A stretch of 64,000 bases of DNA from an uncultured Johnsonella sp. (GTDB lineage Bacteria > Bacillota > Clostridia > Lachnospirales > Lachnospiraceae): contig CALBCM010000037.1 of the NCBI GenBank assembly GCA_937927235.1, positions 1 to 64,000 of the forward strand, written 5' to 3'. The translations under genes were made by a program, and so were the position numbers. The number at the start of each line of letters is the position of its first letter. The first letter of the stretch is position 1. The notes beneath the pieces were generated by a model. It made no database searches, was not told the origin of the DNA, and worked only from the letters and a program-made list of their open reading frames with translations. Shown in pieces: positions 37,658 to 47,281 of this stretch.

Positions 37658-39177
37658 TTAACCACTCGATCGAAATTATGAAGGAAAAACTTAATACCCT
37701 TTCGCTGGTGCAGTTAAAGGAAATAGCCAAGGAAGAAAAAATCAAAGGAACCAGTTCGCTTAAAAAAGCAGAGCTTATAGACCTTTTATGTGAGCGTGCG
37801 GCACATATTGAAGCTGAAAAGGGAGAGCAGCCCAATCAGACTGAAAAAGAAGAAATGACAAAACGGGAAAAAGCAGATTCTGCTCATGAAAAATATGAAA
37901 ACTCTTATAATCAAGGCTATAAAAAGAAAAATAACTATACTTATGAAGGAATAGGAGATAAAACTGTAAAGTTTAACAGAAATCTTGACAGGCGCACAGC
38001 ACAGTCAGACCCCCATATAAATATGAGGGAGCTTGATTCAGGAATAAAATCGGAGGGGATTCTTGAAGTCATGCCTGACGGCTTCGGATTTATAAGATGT
38101 GAAAATTTTCTGCCGGGAGATAATGATATTTATGTAGCTCCCTCACAAATAAAAAGATTTAAGCTTAAAACCGGTGATATAATAAGCGGCTCACAGAGGA
38201 TTAAGTCTCCTACTGAAAAGTTTGCGGCACTTTTATATGTATCCACTGTCAATGGCTATACTGTTGATAAAATTGAAAGAAGACCGAATTTTGAAGACCT
38301 TACTCCTATATTTCCGGAAAAAAGAATTAAGCTTGAGTCGGACGTAAATGTAAAAGAAAAATCCTATACTGCAATGAGAGTTATGGACCTGCTTTCTCCT
38401 ATAGGCAAGGGACAAAGAGGCATGATAGTATCCCCTCCCAAGGCGGGCAAAACCACCCTGCTGAAAGAGGTGGCAAAGGCAGTGCTTAAAAATGAGCCTG
38501 ATATTCATATTATAATTCTTTTAATAGATGAAAGACCTGAGGAGGTTACCGACATAAAGGAGGCGATAGTCGGTCCCCAGGTTGAAGTGATACATTCGAC
38601 TTTTGATGAGCTTCCCGACAGACATAAGAGAGTATCTGAGATGGTAATTGAAAGAGCGAAAAGACTGGTGGAGCATGGCAGAGATGTACTCATACTTCTT
38701 GATTCAATTACAAGACTGGCAAGAGCTTACAACCTCACCGTTACTCCAAGCGGAAGAACTCTCTCAGGCGGTCTTGACCCGGCTGCGCTTCACATGCCTA
38801 AGAGATTTTTTGGAGCAGCCAGAAATATGCGTGAAGGAGGCAGCCTGACTATATTGGCTACTGCGCTCGTAGATACCGGCAGCCGCATGGATGATGTAGT
38901 GTATGAAGAATTTAAAGGTACCGGAAATATGGAGCTTGTACTTGACAGAAAGCTTTCTGAAAAAAGACTGTTTCCGGCTATAGATATATTAAAGAGCGGG
39001 ACTCGGAGAGATGACTTGTTGCTTACAGCACAGGAACAGGAGGCAGTTGATGTGATAAGAAAAGCGACAAGCTCTCTTAAGCCTGAGGAAGCAGTGGAGA
39101 GGATTCTTGATTTATTTACTAAAACTGCCGGCAACAGAGATTTTGTAGAGAAGGTTATTAAAGAAAGATTATTATAA
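37654..39177 (+). CDS. rho: Transcription termination factor Rho
   Basis: Hexameric RNA helicase that terminates transcription. 507 residues. The first 47 form a SAP/Rho_N domain (LVQLKEIAKEEKIKGTSSLK). A charged, Lys/Glu-rich insertion of about 80 residues precedes the RNA-binding cold-shock domain (EGILEVMPDGFGFIR near 131). The ATPase core has Walker A PPKAGKTT near 261 and RDVLILLDSITRLARAYN near 344. The insert is typical of some Gram-positive Rho proteins. It starts inside the rarA stop codon. Confidence 0.97.
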   Translation: MINHSIEIMKEKLNTLSLVQLKEIAKEEKIKGTSSLKKAELIDLLCERAAHIEAEKGEQPNQTEKEEMTKREKADSAHEKYENSYNQGYKKKNNYTYEGIGDKTVKFNRNLDRRTAQSDPHINMRELDSGIKSEGILEVMPDGFGFIRCENFLPGDNDIYVAPSQIKRFKLKTGDIISGSQRIKSPTEKFAALLYVSTVNGYTVDKIERRPNFEDLTPIFPEKRIKLESDVNVKEKSYTAMRVMDLLSPIGKGQRGMIVSPPKAGKTTLLKEVAKAVLKNEPDIHIIILLIDERPEEVTDIKEAIVGPQVEVIHSTFDELPDRHKRVSEMVIERAKRLVEHGRDVLILLDSITRLARAYNLTVTPSGRTLSGGLDPAALHMPKRFFGAARNMREGGSLTILATALVDTGSRMDDVVYEEFKGTGNMELVLDRKLSEKRLFPAIDILKSGTRRDDLLLTAQEQEAVDVIRKATSSLKPEEAVERILDLFTKTAGNRDFVEKVIKERLL

Positions 39178-39179
39178 TT

Positions 39180-39195
39180 TGATTAAGCTTAATCA
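39180..39195. promoter_or_regulatory. 16-bp perfect palindrome behind rho
   Basis: TGATTAAGCTTAATCA lies 3 bases after the rho stop and about 92 bases before the first polysaccharide gene. It may be an operator for that locus, or chance in AT-rich DNA. No clear promoter boxes could be fixed for the locus. Confidence 0.35.
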
Positions 39196-39286
39196 GTATA
39201 AATTATTATAATTTTATTAATATATGATTTTATAAGCAAAATATGATAAAATAAAGCAAAAATAATTAAAACTGACAGGGGGAATT

Positions 39287-40957
39287 ATGTCAAAATACCG
39301 AAAAAGAAAAGCTGTATATGATGTGCCGTCAACGCCGTTTGAAACTTGGGTGGCAAATATATGGCTTATTGCAGTTATAGTATTTGTGCCTCTTGTATTC
39401 CATAACTACTATTATGATATACTGCCGTTTAAATATCATTTTTTACTCTGTGCAAACTGCTTGGCATTTGCAGCACTGGTTTTGCGTTTTTTTATGTCAG
39501 AGAATAAGACAGAGAGTGAAAATCTGGTGGACAGTATAAAGGCTAAGTTGAACAGTATGAATTTTGTTGAGCAGGCGGTACTTATTTTTATAATAATCTA
39601 CACTGTTTCAACTTTAACCGCAGGCAGGTATATGCGTCAGGCTTTTATGGGCAACGAGGGAAGGTATAACGGACTGCTTTTAATGGGTACCTATGCAATA
39701 CTTTATTTTCTGCTTAAAGGACATATTAAATTTCACAGACATATGATAACCTTATTTTTAATTGCCGGGCTCTTGATATGCCTTTTTGGAATTACAGATT
39801 ATTTCAGCCTGGATATTCTTAAATTTAAAGTTCAGATGTCAAGGACCCAGGTAAATGACTTTACCTCTACCATAGGAAATATTAATACTTACACTACTTA
39901 TGTAGGACAGGTAATAGCGGTTTCAGGAACCTTGTTTATGCTCAGTCCGGCTGATGTTAAAAAAACAAAGGGAGAGGGAAGTATTTTAAGGCTGCTGTTT
40001 TATTATCTCTGTATGAGCCTGGGCTTTATGGCTCTTGCTATGGGTAAATCAGATAACGGCTATTTAACTCTCGGTGCGTTTTTCGGCTTCCTGCCCTTTG
40101 TGGCTTGGAAAACTCGCAGAGGCTTCAGAAGATACCTTATCACCCTTGCCACCTATTTCAGCGTTATAAAAATAATAGGAATTATAAATTTGAAGTTTGC
40201 CGGACAGGTAATAGGCATCTATGGGCTTTATCAGTATATAGCGGAGTTTAAATATATGACCTATGCAGTAGTCTTTCTCTGGGCGGCAGCTTTAATTGCA
40301 GCTGTGATAGACTATAAGACTTCAGCTGAGGGGGCGGAGCTTACTCCCGTGCTGAGATGGTTTTGGCTTGGTGTTTTATTGCTGATTATATTTTTTACAG
40401 GATATCTGTTTTATAAGGCAAATACAGATTCGGATTTTGCAGCTTCAAAATTAGGGGCTGCAAAAGAATATTTTGTATTTAATGACAGCTGGGGAACTAA
40501 CAGAGGCTATATCTGGAGGGCAGCTTTGGAAGAATATTTTAAGCTTTCGCCCATACATAAAATTTTTGGAAGCGGACCGGAAACCTTCGGTATTTATATG
40601 ATGGCACTCAGATATGAAGATATGGTGGTAAAAACAAGTCAAGTATTTGATAATGTGCATAATGAATATATACAGTTTTTATTTACTATAGGTCCTTTCG
40701 GGCTTTTAGCTTATCTTATTATGACTTTGGGCACGGCATATATCTGCCTTAAATCATGGTTTAAGAAGCTGGTAGATGAGGAGGAGGGCAGGTATCTTGT
40801 GGCAGCTGCTTTTATGATTGTGTGCTATGCTGCACAGGCGACAGTAAATCTTTACATACCCATAACTTCATGTCTGGTATGGGCATTTATGATTTTATCG
40901 GCGGGAATGCTAAAAAAGGTTAAATTTCCTCCCTTATTTAAAGTAAATAAAAAATAA
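39287..40957 (+). CDS. O-antigen ligase / polymerase-like membrane protein (Wzy_C family)
   Basis: 556 residues with about 12 membrane segments. The large loop between late helices carries the Wzy_C pattern: NRGYIWRAALEEYFKLSPIH then FGSGPETFGIY and VFDNVHNEYIQFLFTIGPFG. The VHNEYI histidine and the preceding arginine are the usual conserved residues of ligases and polymerases that transfer or join lipid-linked glycans outside the membrane. GACAGGGGGAATT precedes the ATG. It heads the polysaccharide locus. Whether it polymerises repeat units or transfers finished chains cannot be told. Confidence 0.83.
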   Translation: MSKYRKRKAVYDVPSTPFETWVANIWLIAVIVFVPLVFHNYYYDILPFKYHFLLCANCLAFAALVLRFFMSENKTESENLVDSIKAKLNSMNFVEQAVLIFIIIYTVSTLTAGRYMRQAFMGNEGRYNGLLLMGTYAILYFLLKGHIKFHRHMITLFLIAGLLICLFGITDYFSLDILKFKVQMSRTQVNDFTSTIGNINTYTTYVGQVIAVSGTLFMLSPADVKKTKGEGSILRLLFYYLCMSLGFMALAMGKSDNGYLTLGAFFGFLPFVAWKTRRGFRRYLITLATYFSVIKIIGIINLKFAGQVIGIYGLYQYIAEFKYMTYAVVFLWAAALIAAVIDYKTSAEGAELTPVLRWFWLGVLLLIIFFTGYLFYKANTDSDFAASKLGAAKEYFVFNDSWGTNRGYIWRAALEEYFKLSPIHKIFGSGPETFGIYMMALRYEDMVVKTSQVFDNVHNEYIQFLFTIGPFGLLAYLIMTLGTAYICLKSWFKKLVDEEEGRYLVAAAFMIVCYAAQATVNLYIPITSCLVWAFMILSAGMLKKVKFPPLFKVNKK

Positions 40958-40987
40958 TAATATCTGTATCAAAGTATGGAGGAGTAG

Positions 40988-42418
40988 ATGAATAGACGAG
41001 AGCGCTATAAAAGAATTGTGAAATTCGGTTCTGCGGGATTAATACTATGCATAGAGATATTTATGTACGGCATTATATGGACGGAGCATTTTAATAAAAT
41101 TTTGCAGCTGCCTTACTGGCGCAGAGGCAACTGGCTGATAATAGCAATGTATGCAGTCTGGCTGATTTTCTTTCTAAGAACCTACGGGGGGTTAAGAATA
41201 GGCTATCTTAGAAGAGGAAATTTGATTTATTCACAAATACTTTCAATCATTTTTGTAAATGCCATAGCATATTTACAGCTTGCCTTAATTGACAAGAAAT
41301 TTCATAATCCCAGTATGTTTTTTATACTTACCGGAGCTGATATATTCGTAATAGTAATCTGGGTGTTTTTTTTCCAGTGGCTTTATTCTCTGCTTTTTCC
41401 TCCCAGAACGCTGCTGGTGGTGTATGGCGAAAGACCGGTGTTTCACATACTGGAGAAAATTAATTCGAGAGATGATAAGTATGTGATAGGCGGAGCTATA
41501 AATATAAAAAAAGGTATTGATAAGGTTATAGAAATACTTCCTGAGTATGAGGGAGTTATAATAGGTGATATACCCTCACATGAGAGAAATCTTATACTTA
41601 AGCACTGCTTTGACAAGGGTGTGAGAAGCTATATGGCTCCCAAAATAAGCGATATACTGATAAGAAGCTCGGAAGAGCTTAATTTATTTGATACTCCTTT
41701 AATACTTTCAAGAAATCTCGGTCCTCAGATAGACCAGGAGATTATAAAAAGAGGGCTTGATCTGGTTCTGGGAAGCTTGATGTTTTTATGCTCACTTCCG
41801 CTTTTTGCAGTATTTGCAGCTGCAATCAAGCTTGAAGACGGGGGGGCAGTTTTTTATAAACAGCAAAGGCTTACAAGGGCAGGTGAGGTATTTGATATAC
41901 TGAAATTCAGAACTATGCGTGAAGATGCCGAAGGGGACGGGATTGCAAGGCTTTCTGATAAGGCTGATGCCAGAATAACAAAAACCGGAAGGCTTTTAAG
42001 AGCGACAAGGCTTGATGAGCTTCCGCAGCTTATAAATATCCTTAAGGGAGAGATGAGCCTTGTGGGACCAAGACCGGAAAGACCTGAGATAGCAAGCGAA
42101 TATGAAAAAGAAATACCGGAATTTTCCTATAGGCTTAAGATGAAAGCCGGTCTTACAGGCTATGCACAGGTGTACGGCAAATATAATACCACTCCTTATG
42201 ACAAACTTAAGCTGGATTTGACTTATATAAGGAATTACAGCGTATTTCTTGATTTAAAGCTCATAATTATGACCCCCAAGATACTGTTTTTAAAAGACTC
42301 TACAGAGGGTATAGACACAGGTACGGTTACTGCTTCCGTTGCCAAAAAGGCTGCACTTAAAGAAGAGGTTTACGGCAAGATGCAGGACCTGGAAAAAGAA
42401 TTTAATAAAAAAGATTAA
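40988..42418 (+). CDS. Exopolysaccharide polyprenyl-phosphate sugar phosphotransferase
   Basis: Starts a glycan by moving a sugar-1-phosphate from a UDP-sugar to undecaprenyl phosphate. 476 residues: five N-terminal membrane segments, a Rossmann-like cytosolic part (about 135-235), a re-entrant helix (about 257-280), and the catalytic bacterial sugar transferase domain. In that domain are FYKQQRLTRAGEVFDILKFR, RLDELPQLINILKGEMSL, VGPRPERPE and the C-terminal LTGYAQVYGKYNTTPYDKL. GGAGGAG lies 5 bases before the start. The sugar could be galactose, glucose or an N-acetyl sugar. Confidence 0.9.
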   Translation: MNRRERYKRIVKFGSAGLILCIEIFMYGIIWTEHFNKILQLPYWRRGNWLIIAMYAVWLIFFLRTYGGLRIGYLRRGNLIYSQILSIIFVNAIAYLQLALIDKKFHNPSMFFILTGADIFVIVIWVFFFQWLYSLLFPPRTLLVVYGERPVFHILEKINSRDDKYVIGGAINIKKGIDKVIEILPEYEGVIIGDIPSHERNLILKHCFDKGVRSYMAPKISDILIRSSEELNLFDTPLILSRNLGPQIDQEIIKRGLDLVLGSLMFLCSLPLFAVFAAAIKLEDGGAVFYKQQRLTRAGEVFDILKFRTMREDAEGDGIARLSDKADARITKTGRLLRATRLDELPQLINILKGEMSLVGPRPERPEIASEYEKEIPEFSYRLKMKAGLTGYAQVYGKYNTTPYDKLKLDLTYIRNYSVFLDLKLIIMTPKILFLKDSTEGIDTGTVTASVAKKAALKEEVYGKMQDLEKEFNKKD

Positions 42419-42433
42419 GACGGAGAGATTAGC

Positions 42434-43534
42434 ATGAAATATGATTTTCTAATAGTTGGAGCAGGACTTTTTGGAGCAGTTTTTGCAGAGAGGGCAAAAA
42501 AAGCCGGGAAGCACTGTCTGGTTATTGAAAAAAGAGCCCATGCAGGCGGAAATATCTATACTGAAAAGACTGCAGGAATAAATGTACATAAGTATGGAGC
42601 CCATATCTTTCATACTTCTGATAAAAAGGTATGGGAGTATATAAATAAATTTACTCAGTTTAATAATTATATCAACTCTCCGCTGGCAATATATAAGGAC
42701 GAGCTTTATAATCTGCCCTTTAACATGAATACCTTCAGCAGGCTCTGGAATATTAAAACTCCGGATGAGGCGAGAGCAATAATAAATACACAGATTGAAG
42801 GGCTTAATATTAAAGAGCCTAAAAATCTTGAAGAACAGGCACTTTCGCTGGTAGGCAGAGATGTTTATGAAAAGCTAATAAAGGGCTACACCAAAAAACA
42901 GTGGGGAAGGGAATGCAGGGAGCTGCCGGCATTTATTATAAAGAGGCTCCCCCTGAGATTTACTTATGACAATAATTATTTTAATGACAGCTATCAGGGC
43001 GTACCTATAGGAGGCTATACTGCAATTATAGAAAAGATGCTATCAGGGATTGAGATTAAGCTTAATACCTCGTATAAGGAGTTTACGGCACGGCATGGTG
43101 AAGCGGCAGATAAGATTGTTTATACCGGCATGATAGATGAATTTTTTGATTTTAAGCTGGGGGTGCTTGAATACAGGACCTTGAGCTTTGAAAATGAGCT
43201 TCTTGACACGGAAAATTTCCAAGGCTGTGCAGTGGTCAATTATACTGATGAAGCGGTGCCTTATACCAGAATTATAGAGCACAAGCATTTTGAGTATGCT
43301 GAAACGGTGCAGACGGTAATTTCAAGAGAATATCCCGGCGAGTGGAGGAGCGGAGCGGAGCCTTATTATCCTGTAAATAATGACAGAAACAATGCTTTAT
43401 ACGATGAGTACAGCAGGCTGGCACAGGCACAGAGCAAGGTGTATTTTGGAGGAAGGCTGGCACAGTATAAGTATTATGATATGGATAAGGTTATAGCAGC
43501 AGCACTTGAGCTGTCTGAACAAATATTAAATTAA
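42434..43534 (+). CDS. glf: UDP-galactopyranose mutase
   Basis: Flavoenzyme that interconverts UDP-galactopyranose and UDP-galactofuranose. 366 residues, with the FAD site VGAGLFGAVFAERAKKAG at the start, the glycine-rich AGGNIY, and the GLF-typical HKYGAHIFHTSDKKVW near 56. GYTKKQWGRECRELP near 155, RYEY-like EYRTLSFE and VNYTDEAVPYTRIIEHKHF follow. Presence of galactofuranose in the product is inferred from this gene. It lies 15 bases after the phosphotransferase. Confidence 0.95.
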   Translation: MKYDFLIVGAGLFGAVFAERAKKAGKHCLVIEKRAHAGGNIYTEKTAGINVHKYGAHIFHTSDKKVWEYINKFTQFNNYINSPLAIYKDELYNLPFNMNTFSRLWNIKTPDEARAIINTQIEGLNIKEPKNLEEQALSLVGRDVYEKLIKGYTKKQWGRECRELPAFIIKRLPLRFTYDNNYFNDSYQGVPIGGYTAIIEKMLSGIEIKLNTSYKEFTARHGEAADKIVYTGMIDEFFDFKLGVLEYRTLSFENELLDTENFQGCAVVNYTDEAVPYTRIIEHKHFEYAETVQTVISREYPGEWRSGAEPYYPVNNDRNNALYDEYSRLAQAQSKVYFGGRLAQYKYYDMDKVIAAALELSEQILN

Positions 43535-43560
43535 ATAATTGTGTGAAAGGAAATGTTTAA

Positions 43561-44445
43561 ATGAAAGGAATAATACTTGCAGGCGGAAGCGGAACCAGAC
43601 TCTATCCTCTTACAAAGGTAACTTCAAAGCAGCTGCTTCCGGTTTACGATAAGCCTATGATTTATTATCCTTTATCAGTGCTTATGAGTGCGGGAATAAG
43701 AGAAATCCTGATAATATCTACCCCGGAGGATACTCCTAAATTTAAAGAGCTTTTCGGCAGCGGAGAGCAGTTTGGACTTGAGCTTTCCTATAAGGTCCAG
43801 CCTCATCCAGGAGGTCTGGCTCAGGCTTTTTTAATAGGGGAGGAGTTTATAGGAAATGACAGAGTAGCCATGATACTTGGAGATAATATCTTTCATGGGC
43901 ACGGCTTAAAGAAAAAGCTGTTAGAAGCCGCTTCAAGAGAAGAGGGAGCGACAGTCTTCGGCTATTATGTTTCCGACCCGGAAAGGTTTGGCATAGTTGA
44001 GTTTGATAAGGAGGGCAGAGCAATCTCTATTGAAGAAAAGCCTAAGTTTCCCAAAAGCAACTACTGTGTAACCGGGCTTTATTTTTATGATAACGAGGTG
44101 GTAAAATATGCAAAGAGTCTTAAACCCTCAGCCAGAGGAGAACTTGAAATCACCGATTTAAACAGGCTTTACCTTGAAAAGGGCAAGCTTGATGTCAAGT
44201 TGCTTTCACAGGGCTTTACCTGGCTGGACACCGGAACCCACGCTTCATTGGTAGAAGCGACTAACTTTATCTATACTATAGAAACTCATCAGCACAGGAA
44301 AATAGCCTGCCTTGAAGAAATAGCTTATCTGAACGGCTGGATAGGCAGAGATAAGGTAGAGCAGGCCTATAGGGAATATATTAAAAACCAGTATGGAGAT
44401 TATTTAAAGGCTCTGTTGGATGGAAAATATATAGATAATCTGTAA
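43561..44445 (+). CDS. rfbA: Glucose-1-phosphate thymidylyltransferase
   Basis: Makes dTDP-glucose from dTTP and glucose-1-phosphate. 294 residues with the nucleotide-binding start GIILAGGSGTRLYPLT, then KQLLPVYDKPMIYYPLS, GDNIFHG near 110, and EEKPKFPKSNYCVTGLYFYD. GAAAGGA precedes the ATG. It is followed by rfbB, the next step of the path. rfbC and rfbD, needed for dTDP-rhamnose, are not in this window. Confidence 0.97.
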   Translation: MKGIILAGGSGTRLYPLTKVTSKQLLPVYDKPMIYYPLSVLMSAGIREILIISTPEDTPKFKELFGSGEQFGLELSYKVQPHPGGLAQAFLIGEEFIGNDRVAMILGDNIFHGHGLKKKLLEAASREEGATVFGYYVSDPERFGIVEFDKEGRAISIEEKPKFPKSNYCVTGLYFYDNEVVKYAKSLKPSARGELEITDLNRLYLEKGKLDVKLLSQGFTWLDTGTHASLVEATNFIYTIETHQHRKIACLEEIAYLNGWIGRDKVEQAYREYIKNQYGDYLKALLDGKYIDNL

Positions 44446-44471
44446 ATTAAAAAATATAAAAGGAAAAAAAT

Positions 44472-45497
44472 ATGAAAATAATAGTTACGGGCGGGGCTGG
44501 ATTTATAGGAGGAAATTTTGTACAATATATGGTGAATAAATATCCTCAGGACAAGATAATAAATCTGGATCTGCTGACTTATGCGGGAAATCTTGAAACC
44601 TTAAAATCAGTTGAAAAATCCAGCAATTACAGCTTTATAAAAGGCGATATAGCCGACAGGAAGTTTATATTTGAACTTTTTAAAGAGATTGAGCCGGATG
44701 TGGTAGTAAACTTTGCAGCGGAAAGCCATGTTGACCGCTCAATAGAAGACCCTGAGATTTTTGTTAAAACCAATGTTGTAGGAACTACCACTTTGCTTGA
44801 TGCCTGCCGGGAATATGGCATAAAAAGGTATCACCAGGTATCTACCGACGAGGTTTATGGGGATCTTCCTCTTGACAAGCCTGAAATGTTTTTTACCGAG
44901 GAAACTCCGCTGCATGCTTCAAGCCCTTATTCTGCTGCCAAGGCGGCGGCAGATATGTTTGTACTTGCTTATTACAGAACTTATAAGCTTCCGGCGACAG
45001 TATCAAGATGCTCAAACAACTATGGACCCTATCATTTTCCGGAAAAGCTTATTCCTCTGATAATAAGCAGGGCGCTGAATGACGAGGAGCTTCCTGTTTA
45101 CGGCAAGGGAGAAAATGTAAGAGATTGGCTTTATGTGGGAGATCACTGCAAGGCCATAGACATTATATTAAAACGCGGAAAAGAGGGAGAGGTTTATAAT
45201 ATAGGCGGGCATAACGAGAAAACCAATCTTGAAGTTGTAAAAACGGTGCTTAGAGTTTTAAATAAGCCTGAAAGCCTTATAAAATTTGTTGCCGACAGAC
45301 CGGGGCATGATATGAGATATGCAATAGACCCTGCTAAAATGGAAACAGAGCTGGGCTGGAAGCCTGAGTATACCTTTGATACCGGAATAGTAAAGACGAT
45401 TCAATGGTATCTTGATAATCAGGACTGGTGGAAAAATATAATAAGCGGGGAATATACTAAGTATTTTGATAAAATGTATAAGGGCAGAGTGATTTAA
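44472..45497 (+). CDS. rfbB: dTDP-glucose 4,6-dehydratase
   Basis: Converts dTDP-glucose to dTDP-4-keto-6-deoxyglucose. 341 residues of the extended SDR type: NAD site VTGGAGFIGGNFV, AAESHVDRSIEDP near 81, the catalytic STDEVYGDL and the YSAAKAAAD tyrosine-lysine pair near 155, and NNYGPYHFPEKLIPL. It lies 26 bases after rfbA. The end sugar is open, because the later enzymes are missing here. Confidence 0.97.
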   Translation: MKIIVTGGAGFIGGNFVQYMVNKYPQDKIINLDLLTYAGNLETLKSVEKSSNYSFIKGDIADRKFIFELFKEIEPDVVVNFAAESHVDRSIEDPEIFVKTNVVGTTTLLDACREYGIKRYHQVSTDEVYGDLPLDKPEMFFTEETPLHASSPYSAAKAAADMFVLAYYRTYKLPATVSRCSNNYGPYHFPEKLIPLIISRALNDEELPVYGKGENVRDWLYVGDHCKAIDIILKRGKEGEVYNIGGHNEKTNLEVVKTVLRVLNKPESLIKFVADRPGHDMRYAIDPAKMETELGWKPEYTFDTGIVKTIQWYLDNQDWWKNIISGEYTKYFDKMYKGRVI

Positions 45498-45524
45498 GAA
45501 AAATTAAATGTGGAGGTTTGATAT

Positions 45525-46433
45525 ATGAAAACATGTCTTACAGTAATGGCAGCAGGTATTGGGAGCCGCTTCGGCAAAGGGATAAAGCAGCTGGAACCCG
45601 TAGGACCAAAGGGCGAAATTATAATGGATTATTCAATTTATGATGCCATTAGAGCGGGCTTTAACAAAGTGGTTTTTATAATTAGAAAAGATTTATATAA
45701 GGATTTTAGAAATATTATAGGAAACCGCATAGAAAAAAAGATTGAGGTTGAGTATGCCTTTCAGGAGCTGGATATGCTGCCTCAAAGCTATAAGGGAAGA
45801 TGGGAAAGAGTTAAGCCCTGGGGAACAGGTCATGCGGTGCTTTCTGCCTCAGAACAGATACATGAGCCGTTCATGGTAATAAATGCTGATGATTATTATG
45901 GCAGAGAGTCTTTTTTAAAAATGCATGATTACATGGTAAGCAATATGAGTTCAGATAAAAAAACTTCACCTATGAAGCTGTGTATGGCAGGCTTTGAGCT
46001 GGTCAATACGTTAAGTGAGTATGGTGGTGTGACAAGAGGTATATGCAGTATAAAAGACGGCTTTATGTCCGAGGTTGATGAAAGCTTTGATGTAAGGCTT
46101 TCAGACGGAATTATAAAGGCAAAGGACAGGTTCGGAAATCCTAAGGAGGTACCTATAGACAGCTATGTTTCTATGAATATGTGGGGCTTTACACCTGAAA
46201 TTTTTAACATTTTAAAAGAAAACTTTGAGGTGTTTCTTGAGAACCTTTCTCCTGAGGATATTAAGTCCGAGTACCTCCTGCCTGATGTAATAGGCAAGCT
46301 GGTACATGATAAAAAAGCACAGGTAGAGGTGGTAAAAACTTCTGAGAAATGGTTCGGAGTAACCTATAAAGAAGATATAGACTATGTAATGGATTCAATT
46401 AGATCACTTATTAAACAAGGCATATATGAATGA
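45525..46433 (+). CDS. Nucleotidyltransferase of the sugar-NTP transferase family
   Basis: 302 residues with the GT-A type nucleotidyltransferase start TVMAAGIGSRFGKGIKQLE and the signature lysine in GPKGEIIMDYSIYDAI. GTGHAVLSA near 103 and the metal-binding NADDYYG near 120 follow. The conserved order resembles phosphocholine, inositol or sugar nucleotidyltransferases found beside LicA/LicC type genes. The substrate is unknown. Its stop overlaps the next gene by 8 bases. It may make the NDP-activated group carried by the glycosyltransferase that follows, but that is inference. Confidence 0.78.
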   Translation: MKTCLTVMAAGIGSRFGKGIKQLEPVGPKGEIIMDYSIYDAIRAGFNKVVFIIRKDLYKDFRNIIGNRIEKKIEVEYAFQELDMLPQSYKGRWERVKPWGTGHAVLSASEQIHEPFMVINADDYYGRESFLKMHDYMVSNMSSDKKTSPMKLCMAGFELVNTLSEYGGVTRGICSIKDGFMSEVDESFDVRLSDGIIKAKDRFGNPKEVPIDSYVSMNMWGFTPEIFNILKENFEVFLENLSPEDIKSEYLLPDVIGKLVHDKKAQVEVVKTSEKWFGVTYKEDIDYVMDSIRSLIKQGIYE

Positions 46434-47241
46434 TGATAAGGTTTCCGTGCTTATATCCGTCTATGCCAAGGAGCTGGAAGCTAACTTAAGCGCTGCTTTG
46501 GAAAGTCTGAGAAAGCAGGAATATCAGCCTGACGAGGTAGTAATAATTAAGGACGGTCCCTTAGGGGAGGGCTTAGACAGCATAATTGCCGCCTTTTCAG
46601 GCTTGTTTAAAGAAGTTAAAATCATAGCTCTTAAGACCAATATGGGACTGGGCGGGGCACTTAATGAAGGACTTAAGGCTTGCTCCTACGAGCTTGTCGC
46701 CAGAATGGACAGCGATGATATAGCACTTTTGCCAAGACTCAAATTGCAGAGGGAATTTCTGATAAGGAACACGGATATTTCAGCCCTTGGAAGCGATATC
46801 GCTGAATTTATAGATGAAGACTGCATCCTAAGAATAAAAAAAATGCCGGTTTCATCTCAGCAGTTGTATAAGTACGGCAAATTCAGGAATCCTCTCAATC
46901 ACATGAGCGTGATGTTCAGAAAAGCGGATATTATAAAAGTCGGGGGGTACCTGCCTTTTCCCGGTCTTGAGGATTATCACCTGTGGAGCAGGCTGCTTGC
47001 TGGAGGATTTAAAATTGCAAATACCGGAAGCGTACTTATCAATGCAAGACTTGGCAGAGATTTTTCAAAGAGAAGGGGAGGATTTAAATATTTTTTGCAA
47101 TATTTTAAGCTTAGAGCCTTTCAAATGAAAATAGGCTATACTAATTTTTTTGAATTTATTTATGGAAGTATTTTAGCTGCAGGAATATGTCTTATCCCTC
47201 CTTATTTCAGAGATAGGGCTTATAAGATGTTAAGAAAATAA
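46426..47241 (+). CDS. Family 2 glycosyltransferase
   Basis: 271 residues with a GT-A fold start VSVLISVYAKELEANLSAAL, GGALNEGLKACSYELVARMD near 76, and the metal-binding DSDD near 96. NPLNHMSVMFRKADI and GLEDYHLWSRLL near 186 match the amylovoran/EpsE-like GT2 group. The C-terminus has a hydrophobic segment (about 240-258). It is the only classical glycosyltransferase in the locus, so the repeat unit is either very simple or completed by enzymes elsewhere. It overlaps the upstream nucleotidyltransferase gene. Confidence 0.88.
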   Translation: MNDDKVSVLISVYAKELEANLSAALESLRKQEYQPDEVVIIKDGPLGEGLDSIIAAFSGLFKEVKIIALKTNMGLGGALNEGLKACSYELVARMDSDDIALLPRLKLQREFLIRNTDISALGSDIAEFIDEDCILRIKKMPVSSQQLYKYGKFRNPLNHMSVMFRKADIIKVGGYLPFPGLEDYHLWSRLLAGGFKIANTGSVLINARLGRDFSKRRGGFKYFLQYFKLRAFQMKIGYTNFFEFIYGSILAAGICLIPPYFRDRAYKMLRK

Positions 47242-47281
47242 ACAAAAGCTTTGCCTAATTTAAAAACCAGGGAGGAAGTTT

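Noticed and set aside
39200..39280. Promoter for the polysaccharide locus
   Set aside because: Several AT-rich -10-like words exist but no -35 partner at proper spacing could be chosen, so none is reported.
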